This document shows, in pieces, positions 24,469 to 37,200 of a stretch of DNA of 64,000 nt. Numbering within the stretch: the stretch's first letter is position 1; every line of letters starts with the position of its first letter. Source of the stretch: Mytilus trossulus (lineage: Eukaryota > Mollusca > Bivalvia > Mytilida > Mytilidae). The DNA lies in contig NC_086384.1 in NCBI RefSeq assembly GCF_036588685.1, positions 55,780,945 through 55,844,944 on the forward strand. The letters run 5' to 3'. The notes under the pieces were generated by a model that was not told the DNA's origin, did not search any database, and saw nothing but the letters and a program-made list of their open reading frames with translations. Made by a program: the position numbers and the translations under genes.

Positions 24469-25202
24469 TTATCTTCCTCCTCGCCACCCTCCTCTGCCTC
24501 CTCTTCCACCACCCCTACCTCCCCTCCCTCCCCTGTGTCCACCTCGATCATTCCAGTCTCTGTTGTTACCACCAAAATTGTCTCTGTTTCTATTGTCTCC
24601 AAAGTTATCTCTTTGATTTCTATTATCACCAAAGTTATCTCGTTGATTGCGGTCATTGAAATTTTCACCTTGATTTCTATCATTGAAATTTTCTCTTTGA
24701 TTTCGATCACCAAAATTCTCTCTTTGATTCCCATCACCAAAATTGTCTCTTTTTTCACGGAAAGAACCATCTAACCCTCCTCTTGGCCTTGAATCACTGT
24801 CATCCAAGCCACCCCTTGGCCTTGAATCACGGTCATCAAAGTCCATCATTTCTTCTTGTCTATTCTGATCTTTATTCATGTTAAATCTATTATCCCTGTC
24901 CAGATCAAAATGCTGCTTCCTGTCTTGATCAAAACTTTGATTCCTGTCAGGAAATCTATTGTCCCTATCTTCACGATTTCTTTTTCGCAAGTCACTGTCA
25001 CCACGGAAATCAGAATCTTGACGAAAATCTGAGTCTTGATTTCTAAAGTCAGTATCGTTAAATCCACCACCTCCTCTATTATTGCCTTGATTTTGATTCG
25101 GACCTCTAAAATCTTGGTCCATATCAAAAGGCCTGTTCATATTTGGTCCTCCTTGAACACCCATTCCAGGCGCTGGACCCAGTAATGGCATTCTCTGACC
25201 AC
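24469..25202 (-). CDS. WDR33: WDR33 terminal exon 16, RDN-rich and RGG box
   Basis: 734 nt, the last 244 codons including TAA (24469-24471). It holds degenerate units [12 protein letters not shown], then NQRENFGDR and NQRDNFGDN units, and ends in an RGG box ([20 protein letters not shown]). RGG boxes bind RNA and are often arginine-methylated. The upstream part of the open frame (to 25272) is intron. Two other frames stay open only because of codon-repeat bias. Confidence 0.93.
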
Positions 25203-28200
25203 CTGAAAAATATAAACAGCTTATTAGGAACATAAATCTCCTCAATGCCACAAAAAATAAAAGATGAAGCAAAAATTAACCTATCAAAAATAGTGGCATA
25301 GTTTGTGTTGCTGTTGGCAAGTAAAAATTTTGGTGACAAGTAGCAATAGGTGACGTCGAAAATTCTTCTTTATCTTAACATGCTTAAAGATGTTCCCTAT
25401 ACCTATAAGGAAAGATGATTAATCACCCTGTTCATATATATATTTGATTTAAGTTAAAAGCAATTATATCATATGGATTGATTTATTCGTTTTGCAGTAT
25501 GCTTTAATAGAAATATCGACACAGTTAGATTAATCAATTAATTAATTACACATTTCTATATTAATATTCTTGTAATTGTTATAAAATACATCAAATAACA
25601 TAATTACAAATCTTATCTAGATTTAAATCCAATTTTTAGAACTTTACATGTGATGTCACTTTTTGTGGGTTTGGAACATTGGTGTGACGCAAAGTTCAAA
25701 TTCTATTATGCTGTTTTTGTGTACTTACTTAATCATTTTAGGTATTCGTTGTTATTTTGTGGTGATCATGTCAAAATTGCTACTATATTATTTATTTATG
25801 TATTTCTTTGTCCTGATTGTTCTTGCATTTATTTATACTGTATTCTTGTCATGTAAAAATTTCATTTAAGCGGTATAGTTAACATTGCCATAAAATGTGA
25901 GGTTTGGCTAGCCACAAACCAGGTTCAACCCATCATGTGTCTCTTAAAATGTCCTGTACCAAGAATATGGCAGTTATAACCAAATAGTTCGTTTCTATGT
26001 ATGTTGCATTTTCATTTTTTTTTTAGGACCTTTGGTATTTCTGATGTTTTTATTGTTTTTCTCTTAAAGTTGATGCGTTTCCCTCGGTTTTGGTTTGCAA
26101 CCCCGATTTGTTTTCTCTATATTGATTTATGACTTTTGAACAGAGCTATACTGCTATTGCCTGTATTTTGATGGAAAAAAGTGCCACTGTTAAATGTATG
26201 AAAAATCTAGAGAATTATTTTCATGTACAAGTAGTTTCTTAGAAAGAGATGACGAAAAATATTCATTGGAAGGACAAACGGACTGACAGATGGACAGGCA
26301 GACAAATAGAGGTAAAACAGTATACCATCACTTGTTTATTTGGTTGCTATAAGAAAGCGGGTTTATAATAATTAAAGATCAACAAGGATAAATTTCACAT
26401 GATAGGGTCCTACTTGAAATTGTGAACACTTCCATATTCATAATCTACTTGTATTTTAATTAGAAGAACCTTCATATACATGTACATGTAACAAATACTA
26501 TACAAACCTTGTGGTCCAGGACCAGCCATTCTGTTTCCAGGGCTCATCATGCCCTGCGGTCCCATTGGACCTCCCATTCTATTTCCCATGAATCCAGGTC
26601 TGTCACCCATCATGCCTTTAGGTCCCATTACTCCAGGACCAGGTCCTGGAATGCCACCAGGTTGATTTCCTAACATTCCTGGCCGATTTTGTCCCATCAT
26701 ATTTTGTTGATTTCCCATCATTCCAGGACCAGGTTTGTCAATTAATCCTTGATTTCCAAGAAGTCCTGGCCTATTACCCATCATGCCTGGTGGTTGATTT
26801 CCTATAAGACCTGGTCTGTTCTGTCCCATCATGTTTTGCTGATTGCCCATTACCCCTTGAGGCCCCATCATTCGAGGCTGATTACCCATCATTCCCTGTT
26901 GATTACCCATCATTCCTGGTCTATCTCCCATCATTCCTTTAGGTCCCATCATGCCTTGCTGATTACCCATCATTCCTTTCCTATTTCCCATTCTTCCATC
27001 TTGCAGTTCCATAATTTCATCATCCCTCATGTCCTCTCCCCTATCCATTCTCTCTTGGAGCTCAATCAAGTTTTCCTCTGCCATTCGTTCATCAAAATCA
27101 TCCATGTTTTGAGAATCATTTCTGGATCTGTCATGGCGGGAATCTCTTTCATCTCTGTCGCCATCTTGATCATCTCTGTCCCGACCAGGAAATCCTCTCT
27201 TATCTCTCTGGAAGTCTGAAAATAAGTAAAACTAAAAACATAAACAATAGTGCATAAGCTTATATATCATACTTTCTTTTCTGACCATGCTTGTTTGAAT
27301 GTTAAAAGTATCCAGAAAAAGGCATTAATAAGTAAATGTATCACCTAAAACTAACTTAATTTATGAATTGAAAATCCAAGGTAAAAAGTAAACTACATTT
27401 TTAGCTGTCTATTACCCCTAATATAGATGACTCATTTTGTAAACAGGGATCCTTAGCCTGTTACCTGGTCGAATACAGTCATTGTATACAGGAAATATTT
27501 AGGTATAACACATTAAAAGTGTTAAAAAAAACAACTTAATCAATGATATATGAGAATGAGGTTTAGTGTCAAATAAAATATCTCAGACAAGCATGAACAA
27601 TCATGTAGTCCACCAAATATAGCTGACCTGTTGTTTATAGTATTGAAGAAACATTAAGTTACTTGATGCCCAAATAGGAACTCTGTCTGCAAGTTAGTTC
27701 TTAGCAAACAAAGTGACACCACCAAAATTTAAACTTGATCTATATTTTGCAGTAATTAGCATTGCGTATAAGTTTCATAAAATTTGGATGAAGTTAAAGA
27801 ATGGAAATGAAAAAAAAATCAGCAATTTTCCATTTGTAAAGAGGCATAACTCTAGAACAGTTACAGTAACACCATCAAAAATCAAAAGTGATTTGTGTAT
27901 AAGTTTCATAACATTTTGATAAGGCAAACTAAAGTTAAAGAACGAAAACCAACTTCAGGACATACAGAAGGAAGTATGTAGATACAGACAGACGGACAAG
28001 GGTAAAACATAATGCCAAGATGGACAGTAAACGGTTATACTTAATGACTATTGCAGGTTTAAAAATCCCAAAAATATATATGTGTTTTCCCTGTAAGGGG
28101 TAGGTGTTTAGAAATAAGAAGTTGTGGTGTGAATGCTGAAGTAATTTAAGAGAAAAAGTGATGTTTTGGATATTGGATCAAGTACAAAACTGATTTTGAC

Positions 28201-31200
28201 CCTTGCACTAACTATGGGATCTTTGGACTCAAGTCAAGTTATCAGGTTATTTACTACATACCTTTGTTTCTGCCTTGTCTAAGCTGTTTCCCATGTCTAT
28301 CACCCTCTTCATCCTTCAAAGTTTCCAGGTTGAAATCCCCAGCTGGTTTAACAGAGGGCAATTCCAATAAACTTGGTAAAGGTGCTTTGGGTTTTTCTGA
28401 TTGAAAAGAAAAAAAAAAAATCTGCAATGAATGCTACTATATCAATCATATTTCCCAAAAAAAGCTATACAACATGAACAATGACAGCTATTAGTAATAT
28501 ATACCATTTCTGTAAATTTAGAAATTTTGTGTTCATTTATCATTTAAATGTTTTTGAGGAATGAACAAAAATGCAAGTTTCACTATTGAAATTTGGGAAA
28601 AGCCATATAAGGTATCAGAATTCAGGTTCTTATTATTGCTATACTCAAGGATGTTCTTTATGTCATAATTATAATTCTGTTCCCTTCACAAAAATGTGAC
28701 CTATCGAATTACACTTATTACATGGTTGTATTTACCATGTTTACATCAGCAACAAGTCTGGTGTCACGCATTAAGCAGGATCTGCTTACCCCTCTGAGTA
28801 ACTGAGATCACTACCAGTTTTAAGTGGGGTTCACTTTGCTTGGTCTTTGTTTTTCTATGTTGTTTTGTGTGCTACTGTTTGATTGTTTTTTTTCTTTTTT
28901 AGCCATGGTGTAGTCAGTATTTTCAATTTATGAGTTTGAAGGTCTCTCTGGCATCTTTCGCCCCTCTTTTTCAAGGAGTTGCATTAAATACATTTATAAA
29001 AACTTCTTAATAATTTCTAAATTTGCAATAACTGAATTAAATGGAAACAGGAGACAAAGAGTAAATAAGCACACAGTGTTACCTTACAAATAATCAACTT
29101 GATAACAGATTACAAGTTATATATCATTGTTGATTAGAAAAATGCTAATATTTGAGAAAAATGTGAAGAAAATTTCCTACAATTTCAACAGAGGGAATAA
29201 CATACTTGTATGGTTTTACATAAATAATTTTTGGGGCCCTTTATAGCTGATGTTCAATGTCAGCCAAGGCTCTGTGCTGAAGGTCATACTTTTAACTAGA
29301 ATGGTTTACTTTTATAAATTGTGACTTGGAGAGTTGTCTCACCGGCAATCATACCAAATCTTCTTATATCTATGTATGATAAGTGACTAATCTGAATTTG
29401 TGTCTTGCATTATATTTTACTGATAAAGCTTGGTTGCCAGGATCAAGAAGCTTACTTGAAATTCGACTGGAATGTATAACAGATGGAGACAGAGGTAGAG
29501 CATGGACAAAAATTTAGAATACTGTGGATTCATTTATTTTCGTGGGTACCAATTTTTCGTGGAATGAGGAAAACTCGCATGTTCGTGGATTTTTAATTTC
29601 GTGGTTTTAACGAAGTCTGCTTACAAGCATATAGAAATTTTGATATTCGTTGAACATTTAATTTCGTGGTTCACCTGTACCCACGAAATAAACTAAAATT
29701 GGTATCCAACGAATAATAATGAATCCACATGTACAGTACAGCCAAACAAAAAAATGTTTAGGGTTTCCTTATTTCAACAGTTAGGGTAGGTAGGCAGGAT
29801 TTTTATTTTCGTTGTGCTAAATCATCATCTTGTTATACATGCTATATATTCTAGCAAAATGGATGTTTGGAGTGGGGAGGGACTTCAAAAATCCCATTAC
29901 AACCAACTTCTTGGAGATCTCTTAGATATATATAAAATGGACATTAATATCCAACAACCCATGCCCTATAATTAATCTTCGCTTTTACACTTCCCTGTCC
30001 ATTCTAATGGAACAGCCCTTAATGTTTTCATTGCCCTTACCATCTACTTTTTCACCAGATATTGCTGGTGGTTGTTTATTACTTCTCCATGCATGAACGA
30101 ACTCTCTGTCTATGGGACGGGAGTACGGTATCTTTCGTCTCTGATTATGTTCTCTATGACTGTCCTTTAAGAATTGAGCATCTGTTTCCCAGTCTAAACC
30201 TGGTATTGATATGTCTTGTTCTGACATATCTATAAATAAAAAACAAAATAACATTTACAATATACATTGCGACTGAATATATATTCTTACCATTCACATT
30301 CTTTTTCCCAGGATTTTTTATATATATGTTTCCTTTTGTCATTTTTTTCTTTTGAATATTACCAATTTTTTTTGTCTGTCGTTTTAACCATACCTGTCAA
30401 CTGACCCGTTTTCTGCGGGTGTGACCCGAGATTTTCACAATTCTGAGGGATCACCCGGGACACCCGCCGGGTCATTGAAATCACCCGGGAATTCCGAAAA
30501 TGACCCGATTTCACCCGTATTTCTTAGCCTTGAGATTGATTTCATAAGTAATATTCTTTTGAAATACCGGCAAATTCGTAATTCTTCCATGAACAGGAAG
30601 TTCATCTAGCTATGTAAACTGTCAAATTAAGTGACCCATTAAGTGCATGGCTTCACTTGACAGCTTTGGTGTCAAACACACTGTTAATTAACACCAATTA
30701 CCTTAGTTTTAGGTCGTAAATAAATTGCACTATTTGTTTACAAACATATTTCAAATAGAGTTAGAGTTACTTCCCCTTATTTGTCACCATTCAAAATTAT
30801 TCCTTATATTTACGTTTTATGGGTAAAAAAGATAAAATGATAAAAATATAGAATTCATATACATTTTGAAAAATAACTTTTTATTATTTTAATACCTTTA
30901 TACAATTTTTAAAAAAAAGTTGAAAATTATTTTTTACATTTATACTGCCTTTAACTGTATTACTATATTTTATCTTACTCTAATTTCCTACAGTGGATCA
31001 AGGATTCCATAGCCATTGGTCTCAAACATTTTAAAATTACATTTGAACAACAATTCAAGTATTCCATTCCATAATCACAAAAAGTAAGGAACATAAGACT
31101 GTTTTACATAAATTTATATAAATCATTAAAAGTGCAATGGAATAATAATTAATAAAAATAAAATGACTTAACCAAGTGAACATGCATAGATGTTTTGGTA

Positions 31201-34200
31201 TCTTCCATATACATAATAAGAAAATGTACCATAAATACTGAAATTCAGCTCGAAAAAGTTTGTACGCGTTATGACCTGAGATTTGATTCTTCAATGCAGG
31301 TCATGACCTGCATTTTCATCCTCACAGGTTGACAGGTATGTTTTAACTCCTTCCAAAAATTTCCACATTTTGTTGTTGTGAAGAATGTTCACCTAAAATT
31401 TTAATTAACTTGATCAATTGTAATATTTTGTACCCGCAGTACCATTTAATTGATTTCAAAGGTATTTCTTTTGTAAGAAAAACAGGATTGCTATGAAATC
31501 AGTGATTTTTGTCGACAAATTTCTACTGGACTGCCAAACCACCAGCTGACAAAATCTATTGGTAAAATGCAAATTCTACTGGTCTCAGACCAGCTGACTA
31601 GAGGTAGTTTTGACCCCTGGGGACAAGGAAAATTCAAATCGGAAAGTTCTTTATCAAATGGCATAATCAAAAGCTCAAACACATCAAAGGAGTGGATAAC
31701 AACAGTTAAATTTCTGACTTGCACAACGTTTAATCTTATCTAATACAGATGAACCTCGTCATTGGATATTTGATTATACCATTCAATACTTGGCTGTTTT
31801 TAAAGTGATTGTTTGATTACCAAACAAAATATTTCATGATTACATGATTATTTGATAATCAAGGACTGTATTTTTGATTCTTTGATTATCTTGTTTAAAA
31901 AAAATATTTAATGACTGTGATTACATTGGCAAAAACTTGTGATTATGTGATTACTTGGACATTGCCCATCTGGAGCCTAAAAGTCTGTTTTATACAACAA
32001 CAAGACTAACCTTCCATGTTGCTGAAATCTTCTGTTGATCCCTCATTCACGCCAGGTATAGTTGACACAGATGTTACTATTGGGGTGGTGTTGTCTAAAT
32101 CTACAAAATAACAACAAACTTTTACTACAAATAAATATATTGTAACTAATTAAATTGAGAATGAAAAAGGGCAGAGAAAATGAAAGTCAAACAAAACTAC
32201 AAAACATATAAATGAGTTATAAGTAAATAAAAGTGACACCACCAAAGTTCAAACCTGATCTGTATTTAGTGGTAATAAGCAGTGTATTTGTATCATAACA
32301 TTTGAGGAAAACTAAAGTTAGAGAATGGAAACCAACTTGAGTCATACAGACAAGCGTAAAATTTAATGCCCCCTCTGCTACAGTGGGGGCATAAAAACAT
32401 ACAAGACTAACAAACACACATAAATAAGTACCAGGCTTTTTTAATACAATTTTGCATACCAAATATGCTTTTAATCTATAAAAGACTCATTAGTGAAGCT
32501 TGAAATAAAAAAGTTAAAAAGGCAAAATATAGTAAGAAGTTGGAAAGTGTACAAGTTAGAGGCCTGAAAATTCAATAGGTTTTACAAAATACAGCAAAAG
32601 TACTGGTAATCTTAATTGTAAATGAACTCTGTAAGAGCTGTTCAAAAAATATCAGGGGGATGGATTATATACACTCAAATCAATTAAATACAGGTAGTTG
32701 CATTTTCATTATAATTTCATAGGAATTCTAATAAACTGATTTTTTTATTTTATAGGTGGTAGGGGTTCTAAAAAGCGCCTCCCATGTCCCCCAAATAAGT
32801 CCAGAACATTCCTAATTCGAAAATAGATTTTTCAAGAACAATAAATTTTTCTAATGTACTAACCAAACTCTGGTAACTCGTGTTCTGATCCACCCAATGT
32901 GTTCAAGTTATATTTGTCTCTCATTCTATCTCCAGGACGATTACGTGTCCAAAATTTTCTGAAAGATAAAAAAAATAGTAATTAATTTCAAAGGTACACT
33001 GATATCTGTAATGTAAAATATTCAATTTCAAGGATAAGAAAGTTTGCCATCAAGGTAAAATATTACACAAAATTTCTCAATGCATTGTACCTAACATATA
33101 TTATTTACACCGTAATCGATAACAAAAGAGAAATATAAAAATTTCTAAGAAGGCACAATAAAAAATCCAAAATTATTTGCCTGATCCAAGTCAGGAGCCT
33201 GTAATTCAGTGGTTGTCGTTTGTTAATGTGTAACTTATTTGTTTTTTGTTCGTTTTTTAATATAAATTAGGCCGTTAGTTTTCTGGTTTGAATTGTTATA
33301 TATTTGTCATTTCTGGGCCTTTTATAGCTGACTATGCAGTAAAGGCTTTGCTCATTGTTGAAGGCCGTACAGTGACCTATAGTTGTTAATCTCTGTGGCA
33401 TTTTGGTCTCATGTTGACAGTTGTCTCATTGGCAATCATACCATATCTTCTTTTCTATATGATAAAAAAATAAATAGAAAACATTAACCCAACCAGCTGC
33501 CTGTTCATATTTCACATGCTTCCAGACTTACGTTGTATGATCATTAGACCCAGAGGCCAATATATGTCCAAGTGGATGCCATGCCAAACTCCAGACCATG
33601 CCTTCGTGAGCCATCTCCATTCCACCTAATTCTCTGTCGGTTCTGTAACAAAATTATAATCCATACTTTTATACATATGAATAAAATAATAAGTGTGTTA
33701 TCTATCATTGAGACCACAGGTACTTGAGGACAGGACCCTATAGGAGCCTTGTGATGCCCCCCTCCCCCTTTTTTTTTTTTTTTTTAATCGAGCAAAAATA
33801 TCATTATTTTCGCTTATATTCAGCTCTCTGTATGCTATTTATCACTTCAAATGCAAGGAATACTATCAAATACCAGTTTCTAAAATTTGGGGTTTCTGAT
33901 ATTGAATATACAAGTTGTCAGTAATACTTTAAATTCAGAAATTATTGTGAGGTTTTTATTATTGCTAATTATGCGACAGAGTTGTAAACACAATAATTAA
34001 AACTCGCATTTTGTAATATACATATATCAGAAACCCCAAATTTTAGAAACTGGTATTTGATAGTATTCCTTGCATTTGAAGTGATAAATAGCATACAGAG
34101 AGCTGAATATAAGCGAAAATAATGATATTTTTGCTCGATTAAAAAAAAAAAAAAAAAGGGGGAGGGGGGCATCACAAGGCTCCTATAGGGTCCTGTCCTC

Positions 34201-37200
34201 AAGTACCTGTGATTGAGACTGCTTAAGTTCAGCCTCTAAATTGCCCTGAATATACAAGTTGTCAGTAATACTTTAAATTCAGAAATTATTGTGAGGTTTT
34301 TATTATTGCTAATTATGCGACAGAGTTGTAAACACAATAATTAAAACTCGCATTTTGTAATATTTCAACTAAATTAAGCATGACTTTTCTCAAAATTGTA
34401 AAAATAAAAATCCCCTTTAAGTTTTAAATGACAAAATCACAATAATAAATGCACACATAATCATTTCTGAATTAACAGTAATACATGCATCAAAAAGACA
34501 CAATGCACACTTTCAACATGAGCCAAAACCCTTATTTGACATAAAAAGTACACATCAAAATAACAGGTGTTCAATGTTTCAAGCTGATGTGACCAAAATT
34601 TCATTGTAAACTACTTTAATAAACCCAATACGCAGGCCCGTAGCCAGGAATTTCCAAAGGGGGGTTCGTTTGGACTCACAAACTCGACTTTAACAGTCAC
34701 AATTCGAACAGAACATTGACTTTAACAGTGCTTATTTGTTTCCAAAGAGGGGTTCGTCCGAACCCCCTGAACCCCCTCTGGCTACGGGTATGATACGAGA
34801 TGGACTAAATAACTCATTGACCCACAGACTAGAAAACATAAAGCCCCCTTCTACTGCATAAAACATTAAATTTCTCATAATAGCATTTGATTTCTAGTTT
34901 AGTTTGCATGTGCTGTAAGGTTAGTAATGGGATTGATCTTTTTCTTTCCCAAATATTTTATAGATAGGCAAATTTTGAAGACTTACCCGACATGCCAGAA
35001 CATGACAGCTCCATCAGAACCCCCCGAGGCAAATAATCCTTCATGTATAGGGTGCCAGTCTATTGCTGAAATAATACAAAAATAAACTACGATATTACAC
35101 TGTACCTTCATATAAGAACTGGTATATTTAATTTCAAAATGGAGTAAAAATTCAGTGGTTGTTGCTGTTTATCAAATTAATCAGGTGTGATGGGATGGGA
35201 GGCACAGAAATAAATTAAATATGGGTAGTTGCACTTTCCCAAGATTTTTAGTTAGAATAAAAGTAAAATAAAATCTAACTTAATGAGTGTTTTGGTTCTT
35301 AAAAAAAAGCCTCCCCTTTAAAACACACAAAAGGGGAAATTATTTGGTTCTTATTAAAATTGCAACCATCAAATTGATGAAAGATACCTGAAAAAAATGT
35401 AATAGCTTATACAGTCAGGATCCTACTTCGTCAAAATTATCTCCCCATTACGCCAGTTCATTTTCACAATCGTAGAAATGGAAGCCATTGTAGCGATGAC
35501 GCGCTACCAATTTTGCTCTTGGAAACCGATAAATTTATACACATTGCACCAATACGATCCTTATATGTCAGTTATATTTTAAAAGACAAATGTATCAACT
35601 ACCTAATGAGCATCAGTTAATGATCTTGTCTGCATTGATTCAACTTAATCATAAACATTAAAAAAAAATCTAATTAAATATTTCGTGGAAGGGCAGACTA
35701 GATTTTTTTAGTGGTTGAAGACTATAAACCCTAGTTATCACACACAAAAAATAAGATTTTTTCGAAGATATGCATTTTCATCATCCAACTTGTAAGACTG
35801 TCGTCAAGTACTTTCAGTAAAAAAATAGCTATTCGAACACACCTTCCCTGTTTTTGTGACTCATTAGATAGGTATTTCACTTGACCCATATATTTCATCT
35901 TTTAGTTCTGTTATTTTTTTGTGTTATAAAGTCAATCTGTAGCTTTAATATATAAAAATGATAGAATCTGAAGCGAGACGATGTATGACATATTCTTACT
36001 TTGAACGATATCAAGACAAAATATTCAACTCAAACACGCCCTAACATAAAAAGGTGCACTCGATTTTCTCTTTTCAATACAATTGTTACCTATTTTTTGA
36101 TTTTTTTCTTCAGTCACATAATGGAAGGGCAGACACGAAAATTACTGAACTAATAGATTGATATGATTTCCGTCCGTGGTAATTTTTTCAAAAAAATCGG
36201 AGGTTATGCATTTTTGTCATCCAACTTGATAGATACCCATGTCGTCGACTTGATATCTAATTGTTCTGCTTAACTATGTACTAGATTAATTGAAAACTTA
36301 TGCAAATTGTTTTTTTGAAATAAAACACCTCGTAATTGAGAAGAAAATTGCAGTTTTGTTTGTTTCTATTAACTTTTAAAAAATGTGTTACTATAGTAAA
36401 CAATACAGTTAACATTTATCGCCTTCTCTAATAGAGAGCTTCGATTCTTTTGTTCTATTTCAACCTGTTTTCCGACTGCTTATAGGTGTCATTGAAATCA
36501 ACAAATGTTTTTTTTTACATATTCTCAAGTTCCTTGGTTTTTATTTTTTTTACATTTACCGTACCTGTAGCCTCTTTTTTATGTCCTTTAAATGTCTGGA
36601 CTTCCTCCTTCATGTTACGTATGTCAAACAGTTTAATGAGATGATCACGTGATGCTGTCAGTAACCAGTTACCATTCTTATTCCACTGGAGCTGCATTAC
36701 TGTCATTTTATGAGCATGCCTAAAAAATAATAAGAACAATCTCAGGGTTGAAGTCATAAAACTTTGCTCAGTGCTTGAAGCACAAAAATCATGCTTGAAA
36801 CATGAAATCCAACATTTTGATTTGTTGAATTTAGAGTATGAGTTCAAAAAACTGACCCCAAATTTTTATGATTTCAAAGCCTGAAGTCTGGTTTCCACAT
36901 CGATCTCCCTGATGTAGACATTTTTGTACTAAATGGGACGTATAGAAAACATCATTCAATAAATCTGGTACCCACAAATCAGTTCATGGGTTTGAATTAT
37001 TTTATATTTTGTTATGTTGGTGTCTTTCATACTCACCAACCAAATAAAACTTGATCTGTGATTTAATGCTAAAAAGCATTGCATATAAGTTACATTACAT
37101 TTGGCTGAGGCAAAATAAAGAAAGAGAATGCAAACAAAAAAATCATCAATTATAAAGGGGCGATTTTTTTATCAATGAAAATCACGATATTGACAATGTA

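Noticed and set aside
24384-24774. Long ORFs in other frames across WDR33 exon 16 (Ile/Glu/Thr-rich minus ORF; plus-strand ORF)
   Set aside because: They are shadows of the GAY/AAY/AGA codon repeats of the real frame.
26749-27219. 156-residue His/Ser-rich plus-strand ORF
   Set aside because: Antisense shadow of the MMG repeats in WDR33 exon 15.
33724-34202. The same 60-residue protein ([13 protein letters not shown]...) read from both strands
   Set aside because: It is produced by the 188-bp inverted arms of the foldback element and has no codon-use or homology support.
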